From positions 1,736,001-1,800,000 of the forward strand of contig NZ_CP023691.1 of assembly GCF_008704855.1 (NCBI RefSeq): 64,000 nt of DNA, given 5' to 3'. The translations under genes were made by a program, and so were the position numbers. This DNA comes from Streptomyces platensis (lineage in GTDB: Bacteria > Actinomycetota > Actinomycetes > Streptomycetales > Streptomycetaceae). This document shows positions 55,820-63,348 of the stretch, piece by piece. The notes under the pieces were generated by a model. The model had not been told where the DNA came from and made no database searches. It was given only the letters and a program-made list of their open reading frames with translations. Numbering within the stretch: the stretch's first letter is position 1; each line of letters starts with the position of its first letter.

Positions 55820-56911
55820 GTGCGGATACAAGCAGCCCTGGTGGAAGCCCCCGGCGGCCCCTTCACCCTCCACTCGCTTCACCTCGACGCGCCACGGCCG
55901 GACGAGATCCTGGTCCGTATCACCGCCACCGGCATCTGCCACACCGACCTGGCCATGCGGCAGGTCTGGCCCCGGGAACGGCTGCCCATGGTCCTCGGCC
56001 ATGAGGGCGCCGGGGTCGTCGAGGCCGTGGGAGACGCGGTGACCACCGTCGCCCCGGGGGACGCCGTCTGCCTCACCTACCGCAGCTGCGGAGCCTGCGA
56101 CCCGTGCACGACCGGGGGCCCGGCCTACTGCGAGCAGTCCGGCGCCCTCAACGCCCTCGGCTCCCGGCCCGACGGCAGCACGACGCTGTCGCACACCGAC
56201 GGCACCCCGGCCTACGGCAGCTTCTTCGGCCAGTCCGCCTTCGCGACACACTGCCTGACCACCGCGAGCAACACCGTCAAGGTCCCCGCGGATCTCCCGC
56301 CGACGCTGGTCGCCCCCTTGGGATGCAGCATCCAGACCGGGGTCGGCACGGTCCAGAACGTCCTCCGGCCGTCGCCGGGCACCACCCTGGCCGTTTTCGG
56401 AGCCGGCAGCGTCGGGCTGAGCGCCCTCATGGCCGCCGTCGCCGACGATCACACCGTCATCGTCATCGAGCCCCTCGCCGCGCGCCGCGCACTGGCGAAG
56501 GAGCTCGGCGCCGCAGCCGTCATCGATCCCACCGCGGAGGAGGAGGTGGCAGCGGCCGTCCGCGACCTCACCCACGGCGGAGCGCAGTACGCCATCGACA
56601 CGACCGGCCGGCCCGCCGTCGTGTCCCAGGCCGTTGGCGCCCTGCGCCGGCGGGGAACGCTCGCCCTGGTCGGCCTCGGCTCGGCGCAGTTCGACACCAT
56701 GCCCGTGCTGACCAAGGGCCTCACCCTGCGGGGCGTCACCGAGGGGGACGCCCTCCCCGCCGTGACCATCCCCCATCTGATCAGCCTCCACCGGCAGGGA
56801 AAACTCCCCCTCGAAAAGCTCATCACCGCCTTCCCCTTCACCGATATCGAGGCCGCCGCCGAGGCCTCACTGGCGGGCCGTGTCGTCAAACCGGTCCTCA
56901 CCCTCGCCTAG
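55820..56911 (+). CDS. zinc-dependent alcohol dehydrogenase (class III-like MDR)
   Basis: 363 residues. Catalytic zinc ligands are in GICHTDLAMR and LGHEGAGVVE; the structural zinc site is CGACDPCTTGGPAYC. The NAD-binding loop is AVFGAGSVGLSALMAAV with an acidic IEPLAARRA after it. It resembles aryl-alcohol or benzyl-alcohol dehydrogenases of the MDR family. I use the GTG at 55820 with AAGGA ahead; the longer frame adds 37 Pro/Thr/Arg-rich residues. It is the first gene after the inserted element. Confidence 0.92.
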   Translation: MRIQAALVEAPGGPFTLHSLHLDAPRPDEILVRITATGICHTDLAMRQVWPRERLPMVLGHEGAGVVEAVGDAVTTVAPGDAVCLTYRSCGACDPCTTGGPAYCEQSGALNALGSRPDGSTTLSHTDGTPAYGSFFGQSAFATHCLTTASNTVKVPADLPPTLVAPLGCSIQTGVGTVQNVLRPSPGTTLAVFGAGSVGLSALMAAVADDHTVIVIEPLAARRALAKELGAAAVIDPTAEEEVAAAVRDLTHGGAQYAIDTTGRPAVVSQAVGALRRRGTLALVGLGSAQFDTMPVLTKGLTLRGVTEGDALPAVTIPHLISLHRQGKLPLEKLITAFPFTDIEAAAEASLAGRVVKPVLTLA

Positions 56912-57130
56912 CCGTACGGCCGCTCCGGACCGCCCCTCCGCCCACCCCGCCTCGCGCCTTCCGGTGCGAGGCGTTGTGCTGTGCGCCCGCCATCCACCGC
57001 TCGCACCTCCCACCGTCCCCCAAATCCCCCTGTAAACGATCTAGTTGACGATGTATCCATTTACCGGTCTCATGCGTCTCACTTGTGAAAGGACCATCAC
57101 ACTCCCCCCACAACTACATACGGAGGACCC

Positions 57131-57826
57131 ATGTACAAGGCCCTGCCCGTGGCCGCGGCGTTCGCGGTGTGCGCGCTCGCCGCCGTACCCACCCGAGCGG
57201 CAACGCTTGCCACGAAGGGCACGGGGTGGAAGCTCACGACCCAGCTCGGCGTCACCGGCCTCAGCCCCGGCCGCCAGTACACGATCACGTTCGCCACGTC
57301 CGCCATGAAGACCCGCTACACGCCCTACCTGACGGCCGCGGTGGCCCAGGCAAAGGCCGCGGGGCTGAAGCTCGCCATCGGCGGCGTCGAACCCGTCAAC
57401 CCGGCCACGTGCGGGCCCGTGGGGCACATCCAGTTCACCGAGCTCTACCGGCCGCTCGGCCGCCCCGGCTTCAGCCAGGGCATGCCCTGCCCGAACCCGC
57501 CCAAGGGCGTCGGCACCGGCGGCATCGTCGCCATCGACTCCGAGTACTGGGACGGCACCTGGCCGATGCCCGCGTACAAGCTGCGGAACACGCTGGTGCA
57601 CGAGCCGCTGCACGCCCTCGGCCTGGACCACCCCAACCTGGACCTCAACAAGGACGGGAAGACCGCCGACTACGAATGCGCGGCCAACCCTTCCGGGGAG
57701 ACCCCGATCATGTGCTCACCCAACGGCGGCTACCGGACCGCCACCGGCATGGGCCGCCTCACCGGCTTCGACCTCAACGGCCTGAAGGCCCTGCTGGCCA
57801 ACGCCCGTGCCCAGGGCATCAAGTAG
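57131..57826 (+). CDS. secreted metzincin-like protein (HEXXHXXGXXH)
   Basis: 231 residues. A signal peptide (ALPVAAAFAVCALAAVPTRA) with an AXA site comes first. A zinc motif HEPLHALGLDH spans His157-His167, the long metzincin signature, with TPIMCSPNGGY downstream as a possible Met-turn. Cys residues in the mature part may form disulfides. It is probably a small secreted metalloprotease or a matrixin-like relative; no family name is certain. GGAGG precedes the start. It has a TTGACG promoter-like element about 80 bp upstream. Confidence 0.75.
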   Translation: MYKALPVAAAFAVCALAAVPTRAATLATKGTGWKLTTQLGVTGLSPGRQYTITFATSAMKTRYTPYLTAAVAQAKAAGLKLAIGGVEPVNPATCGPVGHIQFTELYRPLGRPGFSQGMPCPNPPKGVGTGGIVAIDSEYWDGTWPMPAYKLRNTLVHEPLHALGLDHPNLDLNKDGKTADYECAANPSGETPIMCSPNGGYRTATGMGRLTGFDLNGLKALLANARAQGIK

Positions 57827-57907
57827 CACGACCGGTCGCGCGGCCCGTAGGGTCCGTCCCTTACGTACCATCACCGAGGCCCTGGTGAGGGCACCGAGGA
57901 GCGGTTG

Positions 57908-58990
57908 ATGCCTGACGGGGATCCGCCGGATGCCGCGCGCCTGGCCGGTTACGGGGCCGTGGCCACGGAGCTCTCCTTGCTGAGCGACCGCAGGCTCAAG
58001 GAGAGGGTGGCCTCCGCCGCCCCGCTCGGGTCCGGTATCGGCGGCAGGTCGGCGGAGCTGGAGATCGCGGGGAGGCGCGTCTTCGTCAAGCGGGTGCCCC
58101 TGACAGAGGTCGAGTTGCGGCCGGAGCATGTGCGGTCGACGGCGAATGTCTTCGGGCTGCCGACGTTCTACCAGTACGGGGCGGGCTCGGCCGGGTTCGG
58201 TGCCTGGCGGGAGCTGGCGGCCCACACCCTGACCACGCACTGGGTTCTCGGGGGTGCGTACGCGGGCTTCCCGCTGATGTATCACTGGCGGGTGCTGCCC
58301 GACTCCCCTCCCGAAGGGTTCACCGACGAGTTCGGGGGTGTGGACGGGGCCGTCGCCCACTGGGAGGGATCACCGGCGGTGCGCGGCCGGCTGGAGGCCA
58401 TCGGCCGGTCCTCGGCCGGCCTGGTGCTCTTCCTGGAGCATGTGCCGCACACCCTCACCGGCTGGCTGGCCGAGCACGGCGACGCCGCCGTGACGGACCG
58501 CGGACAGGACTCGCCCTACACCTGGGCGGAGAAGGCTCTGGCGCGCGGGACCGCCTTCATGAGCGCGCACGGACTCGTCCACTTCGACGCGCACTTCGCC
58601 AACATCCTGACCGACGGCCGCCGGCTCTACTTCGCCGACTTCGGACTCGCCCTGAGCTCCCGCTTCGACCTCGCGGCCGACGAGTCCGAGTTCCTCGCGA
58701 ACCATCTCGCGTACGACCGCTGCCACACCATGACCCATCTGCTCCGTCAGCACCTGGTCGACGACCTGCCCGGCGCCACGGAACGCGCGGCCTTTCTGCG
58801 CGACTGGACCGACGGGCGGCGGCCCGGCGGCCTCCCGCCCGGGATCGCCGCCCTCCTCGACCGGCACGCCCGCCCCGCCGTCGTCCTGGACCGCTTCCAC
58901 CGCCGGCTGCTCACCGAGAGCAAGCGGACGCCCTTCCCGGCGGCAGAGATCGAACGTGCCCTGGCTGCCGGTGCCACCGGAGCGGGCTGA
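57908..58990 (+). CDS. protein kinase-fold protein of unknown substrate
   Basis: 360 residues. The catalytic loop reads LVHFDAHFANIL (His225, Asp227, Asn), followed by YFADFGLALSSRF, a DFG-like metal site. The N-terminal lobe has RRVFVKRVPLTEVEL with a likely catalytic Lys. The glycine loop (GSGIGGRS) is short. It is closer to atypical or antibiotic-type kinases than to the Hanks group. ATG at 57908 with GGAGCGG before it. It stands alone, 80 bp after the secreted protein. Confidence 0.78.
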   Translation: MPDGDPPDAARLAGYGAVATELSLLSDRRLKERVASAAPLGSGIGGRSAELEIAGRRVFVKRVPLTEVELRPEHVRSTANVFGLPTFYQYGAGSAGFGAWRELAAHTLTTHWVLGGAYAGFPLMYHWRVLPDSPPEGFTDEFGGVDGAVAHWEGSPAVRGRLEAIGRSSAGLVLFLEHVPHTLTGWLAEHGDAAVTDRGQDSPYTWAEKALARGTAFMSAHGLVHFDAHFANILTDGRRLYFADFGLALSSRFDLAADESEFLANHLAYDRCHTMTHLLRQHLVDDLPGATERAAFLRDWTDGRRPGGLPPGIAALLDRHARPAVVLDRFHRRLLTESKRTPFPAAEIERALAAGATGAG

Positions 58991-59182
58991 GACCACGCGC
59001 TCGCCCCGGCGGTCCGGAGGCGGCCCACGGGCCGTCCGCCCGCCGCTCGGGGGAGAAACCGGCGGGCGGACCCCGGGCCGGCGGGCGCCCGTCCGCCGGC
59101 GTCGGCCCCCGTGGCATCTTCGAGTGAAGCGCGGCGCGGGCGCGTACGGGAGCGTGTGAACCGGGCCTGTCGGAGTGCGCGG

Positions 59183-59244
59183 TTCACACCCCGTGTGAAG
59201 GGCCCCCGTGCCGTCACCCCGGGTCACTTCACACGGGGTGTGAA
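59183..59244. promoter_or_regulatory. two palindromes TTCACAC-3-GTGTGAA
   Basis: TTCACACCCCGTGTGAA (59183-59199) and TTCACACGGGGTGTGAA (59228-59244), both perfect 7-bp arms with a 3-bp centre, 45 bp apart. A GTGTGAA half-site is at 59154. They lie in the 365-bp gap before the coiled-coil membrane protein gene. The same palindrome occurs before the NsdA-like gene. Confidence 0.65.
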
Positions 59245-59355
59245 GCCCAGACCCGTATCTCCCCGCCGCACACGCTCCCGCCCTCCGCCGCAGCACAGTT
59301 GACTGAAGGCCGTACGGACACCGAAGCAGCCGACCGAAGGAATGAGGAGCGGACC

Positions 59356-59613
59356 GTGACCGCCCACCCCGAAACCGACCTGGTAACCGCCGACTTAGCC
59401 GAGCTGAGGCGTCAGCTCGACGTCCGCACCGCCCGGGTCGACGGCCACCTCGCGCTGCTCGCCCAGCGCTCCGCACAGTACGAGCGGGACGCGGAGGACC
59501 TTCAGGCCCGCGTCACACGGCTGGAGAGCACCCGCTGGCCCCTGCCGTCCCTCGCCGCGCTCACGGGGCTCGCGGCGCTGGTGGTGGCGGTGTGGCAGGC
59601 CCTGGGCCGATGA
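59356..59613 (+). CDS. small coiled-coil membrane protein
   Basis: 85 residues. A long helix with heptad-like Leu and Arg/Glu (ADLAELRRQLDVRTARVDGH, ERDAEDLQARVTRLES) is followed by one span, LPSLAALTGLAALVVAVWQA. So a coiled-coil lies in the cytoplasm, anchored at the C-terminus. The GTG at 59356 has GAGGAGCGG upstream; the frame above it is unlikely. The function is unknown. The two palindromes upstream suggest shared control with the NsdA-like gene. Confidence 0.7.
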   Translation: MTAHPETDLVTADLAELRRQLDVRTARVDGHLALLAQRSAQYERDAEDLQARVTRLESTRWPLPSLAALTGLAALVVAVWQALGR

Positions 59614-59643
59614 CCGCCGGCCACGGTCACCGGCCGGTACCGG

Positions 59644-60174
59644 TCAGCCCAACCGGAGGTGATGCAGCATCAGCAGCGCGGCGGCCATGTTGGCGGCGGG
59701 CACCTCCCCCCGCGCCACCATGTCGGGCACCAGCTTCAGCGACACCCACTCCCGCCGCTCGGACTCGAAACCGTCCTGCGGCGGGCCGGTGTACTCGCCC
59801 TCCTCGGACCAGTAGATGTGATGCCGCGCGTCGGTGAGGCCGTTGGACGGCTCCACCGAGAGCAGATGGTGGAGGGGCCCGGGGCGCCACCCGGTCTCCT
59901 CCTCCATCTCGCGGGCGGCCGCCGCCGCGGGGTCCTCACCGTCCTCGACGACGCCCGCGGCCAGCTCCCAGCCCCAGGTGTCGGTGATGAACCGGTGCCG
60001 CCACAGCAGCAGCACCTCGTTGGCCTCATTGACCACGGTGGCCACGGCGACGGGCCGCATCCGGATCAGATAGTGGTCCAGGTGCCGGCCGTCGGGCAGC
60101 TCCACATCGGCCAGATTGACCCGGAACCAGGGATTCGCATAGACGGGCTTTTCGCTGAGATTGTTCCAACGCAC
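59644..60174 (-). CDS. Nudix hydrolase, ADP-ribose pyrophosphatase-like
   Basis: 176 residues. The Nudix box is GVVEDGEDPAAAAAREMEEE followed by TGW, with the two metal-binding Glu pairs. The region before it (EVLLLWRHRFITDTWGWEL) is the usual ADP-ribose type fold. It probably cleaves a nucleoside diphosphate sugar. The GTG start has GGAAGG ahead. It lies downstream of the NsdA-like gene on the same strand with 69 bp between. Confidence 0.88.
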   Translation of the reverse strand: MRWNNLSEKPVYANPWFRVNLADVELPDGRHLDHYLIRMRPVAVATVVNEANEVLLLWRHRFITDTWGWELAAGVVEDGEDPAAAAAREMEEETGWRPGPLHHLLSVEPSNGLTDARHHIYWSEEGEYTGPPQDGFESERREWVSLKLVPDMVARGEVPAANMAAALLMLHHLRLG

Positions 60175-60186
60175 GTAACTGCCACC

Positions 60187-60253
60187 TTCCGCTGTAGGGC
60201 CGGCAAGGTGACACGAGCCCGGTCAGGGGCGTGTCTTACGCCCTACAGCGGAA
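60187..60253. repeat. 14-bp inverted repeat around the NsdA-like stop
   Basis: TTCCGCTGTAGGGC (60187-60200) and its exact inverse (60240-60253) are separated by 39 bases. The right arm holds the last codons and TAG of the NsdA-like gene; the left lies 13 bases before the Nudix start. It could form an RNA hairpin between the genes or be an operator. Confidence 0.5.
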
Positions 60254-61580
60254 CGCGCAGCACCTCGTCGATGAGATCGGCAGCCTCGTCCGTCGCGGAG
60301 CTCCCGGTCTCCGCCAGATGTTCGCGCACCGCCCGCAGCCGGTCCCGCAGCCGTTGCGACTCCATGCCGCGGGCCTGCTCCGTCATCTCCGCGGCATTGG
60401 CCACGGCCCGGTCCGCATCGCCTTGACGCAGCTCGATATGGGTGAGCATGGCCAGCCGGTGGACCCGGCCGCGGTCGTGCGCGGGGGTGTCGACGGCGGC
60501 GTCCGCCTGTTCCCGGGCGGACCGTAAGTCCCCCAGGCTGAGCAGCGCCTCCGCCACCTGTACGTTCACCAGGCCGGGCTGGACATAGCCCGTCTCCGCC
60601 GGTTCGAGACCGGGCCGGATGCGCTCCGCGGCCGCCTCCGCGCGCCGGATGCAGGACAGCGCGCCGGCGCCGTCGCCGAGCCGGGCGTAGGACTTGGCCT
60701 GCATCGCGTAGAGGTCCGCGGAGAGCGCCGGGGTGATCTGCGGGCCCGCGGCCCGCAGCGCCGCCTCCGCGAAGGCGACCGCCTGGCGGTATTCCCGTAC
60801 GAAGAGGGACTGATTGACCAGCAGCGCGATGACATACGCGCCGAGGCCGCGGTCCCCGCTGGCCTTGGCCAGCCGGAGCGCCTGATGGAAGTAGCGCTGG
60901 GCCAGCCCGAGAGAGTCCGAGTCGTACGCGCAGATGCCGGCGACCGCGACCAGTCCGCCGGTCGCCCGGTGGAGCTGGCGCCCCGTCGCATCGCTGTAGC
61001 TGCCCCGCAGCAGCGGCGCCGCCTCGGCGTTGAGGAATCCCACGATGCGTGCTCTGGTAGCGACACCACCCGCCTTCCGGTACATCGTCTCGTAGTGCGT
61101 CCGCGCGGTGCGCAGCATCTCGATGTCGGCCATGCCGACCCGGGTCAGCCCGTCGCGCGAGACATCGGAGTCCTCGGGCGGGTTCTCCCACTCCCATACG
61201 GGGATGACCGCCGAGGTGCCGGTGAGCGCCGGTGCGTCGAGGATGTGCGGCCGCTGCTGCTCATCGGACCGCCACAGCGCGGTGGCGCGCTCGACGAAGC
61301 CGGAGAGCGGGGTGTCATCGGCGGGCCGCGACCCCGGACCGCTGAAGCCGATGTCGGCGAGCCCGACCGGCCGGTGCAGCCGTTCGCCCAGGATCTCGCA
61401 GATCAGATCGGGCACCTGGCCCCGAGGCCGCTGCCCCTTCAACCACCGGGCCACCGCGGTGTGTTCGTACCGCAGCGCCAGCCCGCGGCACCGGCCGAGC
61501 CGGTTGATCCGCGCGGCGAGTCCCGCATGCGAGATACCGGACTCATCGAGCATCGCGTCCAGCAGGGTGTTGGGCTCCAT
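60243..61580 (-). CDS. NsdA-like TPR regulator
   Basis: 445 residues. The beginning PNTLLDAMLDESGISHAGLA and HTAVARWLKGQRPRGQVPDL is a helix-turn-helix. A long helical part resembling tetratricopeptide repeats follows, with YRKAGGVATRARIVGFLN, GGLVAVAGICAYDSDSLG and ALLVNQSLFVREYRQAVAFA. As I recall them, these match NsdA, a negative regulator of sporulation and antibiotic production in Streptomyces; it may be a paralogue. GGAGG precedes the ATG. The palindrome at 61675 lies about 100 bp upstream. Confidence 0.82.
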   Translation of the reverse strand: MEPNTLLDAMLDESGISHAGLAARINRLGRCRGLALRYEHTAVARWLKGQRPRGQVPDLICEILGERLHRPVGLADIGFSGPGSRPADDTPLSGFVERATALWRSDEQQRPHILDAPALTGTSAVIPVWEWENPPEDSDVSRDGLTRVGMADIEMLRTARTHYETMYRKAGGVATRARIVGFLNAEAAPLLRGSYSDATGRQLHRATGGLVAVAGICAYDSDSLGLAQRYFHQALRLAKASGDRGLGAYVIALLVNQSLFVREYRQAVAFAEAALRAAGPQITPALSADLYAMQAKSYARLGDGAGALSCIRRAEAAAERIRPGLEPAETGYVQPGLVNVQVAEALLSLGDLRSAREQADAAVDTPAHDRGRVHRLAMLTHIELRQGDADRAVANAAEMTEQARGMESQRLRDRLRAVREHLAETGSSATDEAADLIDEVLRVPL

Positions 61581-61674
61581 ACCGGCCTCCCGGTGAGCCG
61601 GGCCCGTCCGCGGACCGCGGGCTCATGGCCTTGTCGACAGGACCACTCCGTCTTGTGAGCGTAGTGAACGCCCC

Positions 61675-61691
61675 TTCACACGGGGTGTGAA
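61675..61691. promoter_or_regulatory. palindrome TTCACACGGGGTGTGAA before the NsdA-like gene
   Basis: The same 17-bp palindrome as at 59228, here about 95 bp before the NsdA-like start and 40 bp after the PP2C gene stop. Flanking CCCC and GGGG extend the dyad, so it could also end transcription of the PP2C gene. Confidence 0.6.
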
Positions 61692-61730
61692 GGGGCGTGC
61701 CGGCCACCCGGCACGGACCGGCCCCCGCCG

Positions 61731-62966
61731 CTACTCGGCCCGTCCCGCCTCCACCCGCCCCGGCCCGGCGGCCCGCCGGGCCCGCGCCGACTGCGACGGC
61801 ACCCGCACCCGGTCGTTGCTCAGCATCAGCAGCGCCACATCGTCCGTCAGCCGTCCGCCCGCATGCCGCAGCAACGCCTCGCGGACGTTCCCGACCACTC
61901 CCGCCGGCGAGGGCCCGCCCGGGGCCGCGGCCGCCTCGACACTGCCGCGCAGCTCCTGGGTCAGCGGGAAGAACTCCCCCGCCGCGTCCCGCGCATCGGC
62001 CGCCCCGTCGGTGTGCAGAAACAGCCCCTCCCCGGGCCGCAGCTGCCCACAGCACACCGCCGGCAGCTCGGCCGGCAGCGGGAACAGGCCCAGCGGCGGC
62101 ATCGGATCGGCCGGGGCGACCGGCGCGACCGCCTTGCGGGCGATGCGATAGGGCCACGGATGCCCGCAGTTGAGGGCCGTGACGGACCCGTCCGGGGCCA
62201 CCTCCACGAGCAGCAGCGTCACGAACTCCTCGGCGAGCGGACCGCTCGGCTCCCCGTCGGCCACCCGCCGTCCGGGGCGCGCCCGCTCCCACAGATGCCG
62301 CTGGTGCGAGCGCTCCAACCGGCGCAGCACATCCCCCAGTTCGGGCTCGTCGTGCGCCACTTCACGGAAGCTGCCGAGCATCGCCGCGACCGTGCCCATG
62401 GCGTCCAGCCCGTGCCCGCGTACGTCCCCGATCACCGCCCGGACCCCGTGCCGGGTCCCCACGACCTCGTACAGATCCCCGCCGACCACGGCCCCCTCGC
62501 TCGCGGAGAGATGGTCGGCCGCCAGCAGCACCCCGTCGATCCGCCGCGGTAACGGCCGCAGCAGCACCCGCTGGGCGGTGGCGGCGACCTCCCGGGTCCG
62601 CTCCAGCTCCCGTACGAGCCGCAGCCGCCGCCCTGCGGTCAGATAGCTGGCACCGATCACCGCGAGCACCGCACCACAGGTCATCAGCCGGCTGCCCCAC
62701 CCGGCCCCGGGCTCCACCTCGCCGAACGGCAGCAGCGCGAGCAGCGCGCACAGCCCCCCGAGCAGCACGCACTGGCGGCGGCCGGTGCCCGCGCAGGCGA
62801 TGGCCGGTGCGGCGGCGAGGAGTTGCAGCAGCCGGCCGCTGGTCGGGTGGCTCAGCTCCCACGCCACCACGCCGAGGACCCAGAGGCCGGGCAGGACGAA
62901 GACGAAGGCGCGCCGGGCGCTTGCCGCCCCGGCGCGTGCGCCACGCCTTGCCCGGTGTCGGATCAT
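61731..62966 (-). CDS. membrane-bound PP2C (SpoIIE-type) phosphatase
   Basis: 411 residues. About four N-terminal spans (VFVLPGLWVLGVVAWEL, LLGGLCALLALLPFG, LMTCGAVLAVIGASYL) lead into the SpoIIE domain: VVGGDLYEVVGTRHGVRAVI, DVRGHGLDAMGTVAAML, LLLVEVAPDGSVTALNCGHP and the FLHTDGAADARD metal site. It probably dephosphorylates an anti-sigma antagonist or another Ser/Thr phosphoprotein. I use the ATG at 62966 with AGGGGGA ahead; the longer frame is Arg/Pro noise. It is alone on its strand before the pheT terminator. Confidence 0.92.
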   Translation of the reverse strand: MIRHRARRGARAGAASARRAFVFVLPGLWVLGVVAWELSHPTSGRLLQLLAAAPAIACAGTGRRQCVLLGGLCALLALLPFGEVEPGAGWGSRLMTCGAVLAVIGASYLTAGRRLRLVRELERTREVAATAQRVLLRPLPRRIDGVLLAADHLSASEGAVVGGDLYEVVGTRHGVRAVIGDVRGHGLDAMGTVAAMLGSFREVAHDEPELGDVLRRLERSHQRHLWERARPGRRVADGEPSGPLAEEFVTLLLVEVAPDGSVTALNCGHPWPYRIARKAVAPVAPADPMPPLGLFPLPAELPAVCCGQLRPGEGLFLHTDGAADARDAAGEFFPLTQELRGSVEAAAAPGGPSPAGVVGNVREALLRHAGGRLTDDVALLMLSNDRVRVPSQSARARRAAGPGRVEAGRAE

Positions 62967-63145
62967 GCCGAGGGTCCCCCTAGGGCGGGTCGTTCGGATC
63001 ATGGCGGGCTCGCGGGGTCCGGCACGCACGCTCGCCGGTGGTCCCCCAGGTTCTGAGCGGGTCGGTCCGGCCCGCTGCCGCGGTCGCACGGGCCCGGCCG
63101 ACCCGGTCGATTCTCGCGACGTTCCGTGTCCATCCGACGACGATA

Positions 63146-63179
63146 CGTACATCATCACCCGATGGAGTGATGGTGTACG
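63146..63179. promoter_or_regulatory. 13-bp inverted repeat upstream of the PP2C gene
   Basis: CGTACATCATCAC and GTGATGGTGTACG, with one mismatch and an 8-bp spacer, about 180 bp before the phosphatase start. It may be a binding site for a dimeric regulator. The rest of the 382-bp gap shows only the pheT terminator. Confidence 0.45.
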
Positions 63180-63272
63180 GATCCGGTCGTCTCCCGCACA
63201 GCACCGGCCGTCGCACGGCGGCCGTCACGCCCCACCGCCCCCGCGGAACCCGTCTGCCGCACACCGAAAAAG

Positions 63273-63312
63273 GGTGAGGGCGCGGACGGTACCTGCCGTC
63301 CACGCCCTCACC
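63273..63312 (-). terminator. pheT terminator
   Basis: GGTGAGGGCG and GGACGG pair with their complements across one mismatch, with a 6-base loop, about 37 bases after the pheT stop. Confidence 0.8.
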
Positions 63313-63348
63313 CCGATGCGCACGCCGTCGCGGCGCCGCGGGCCGCGC

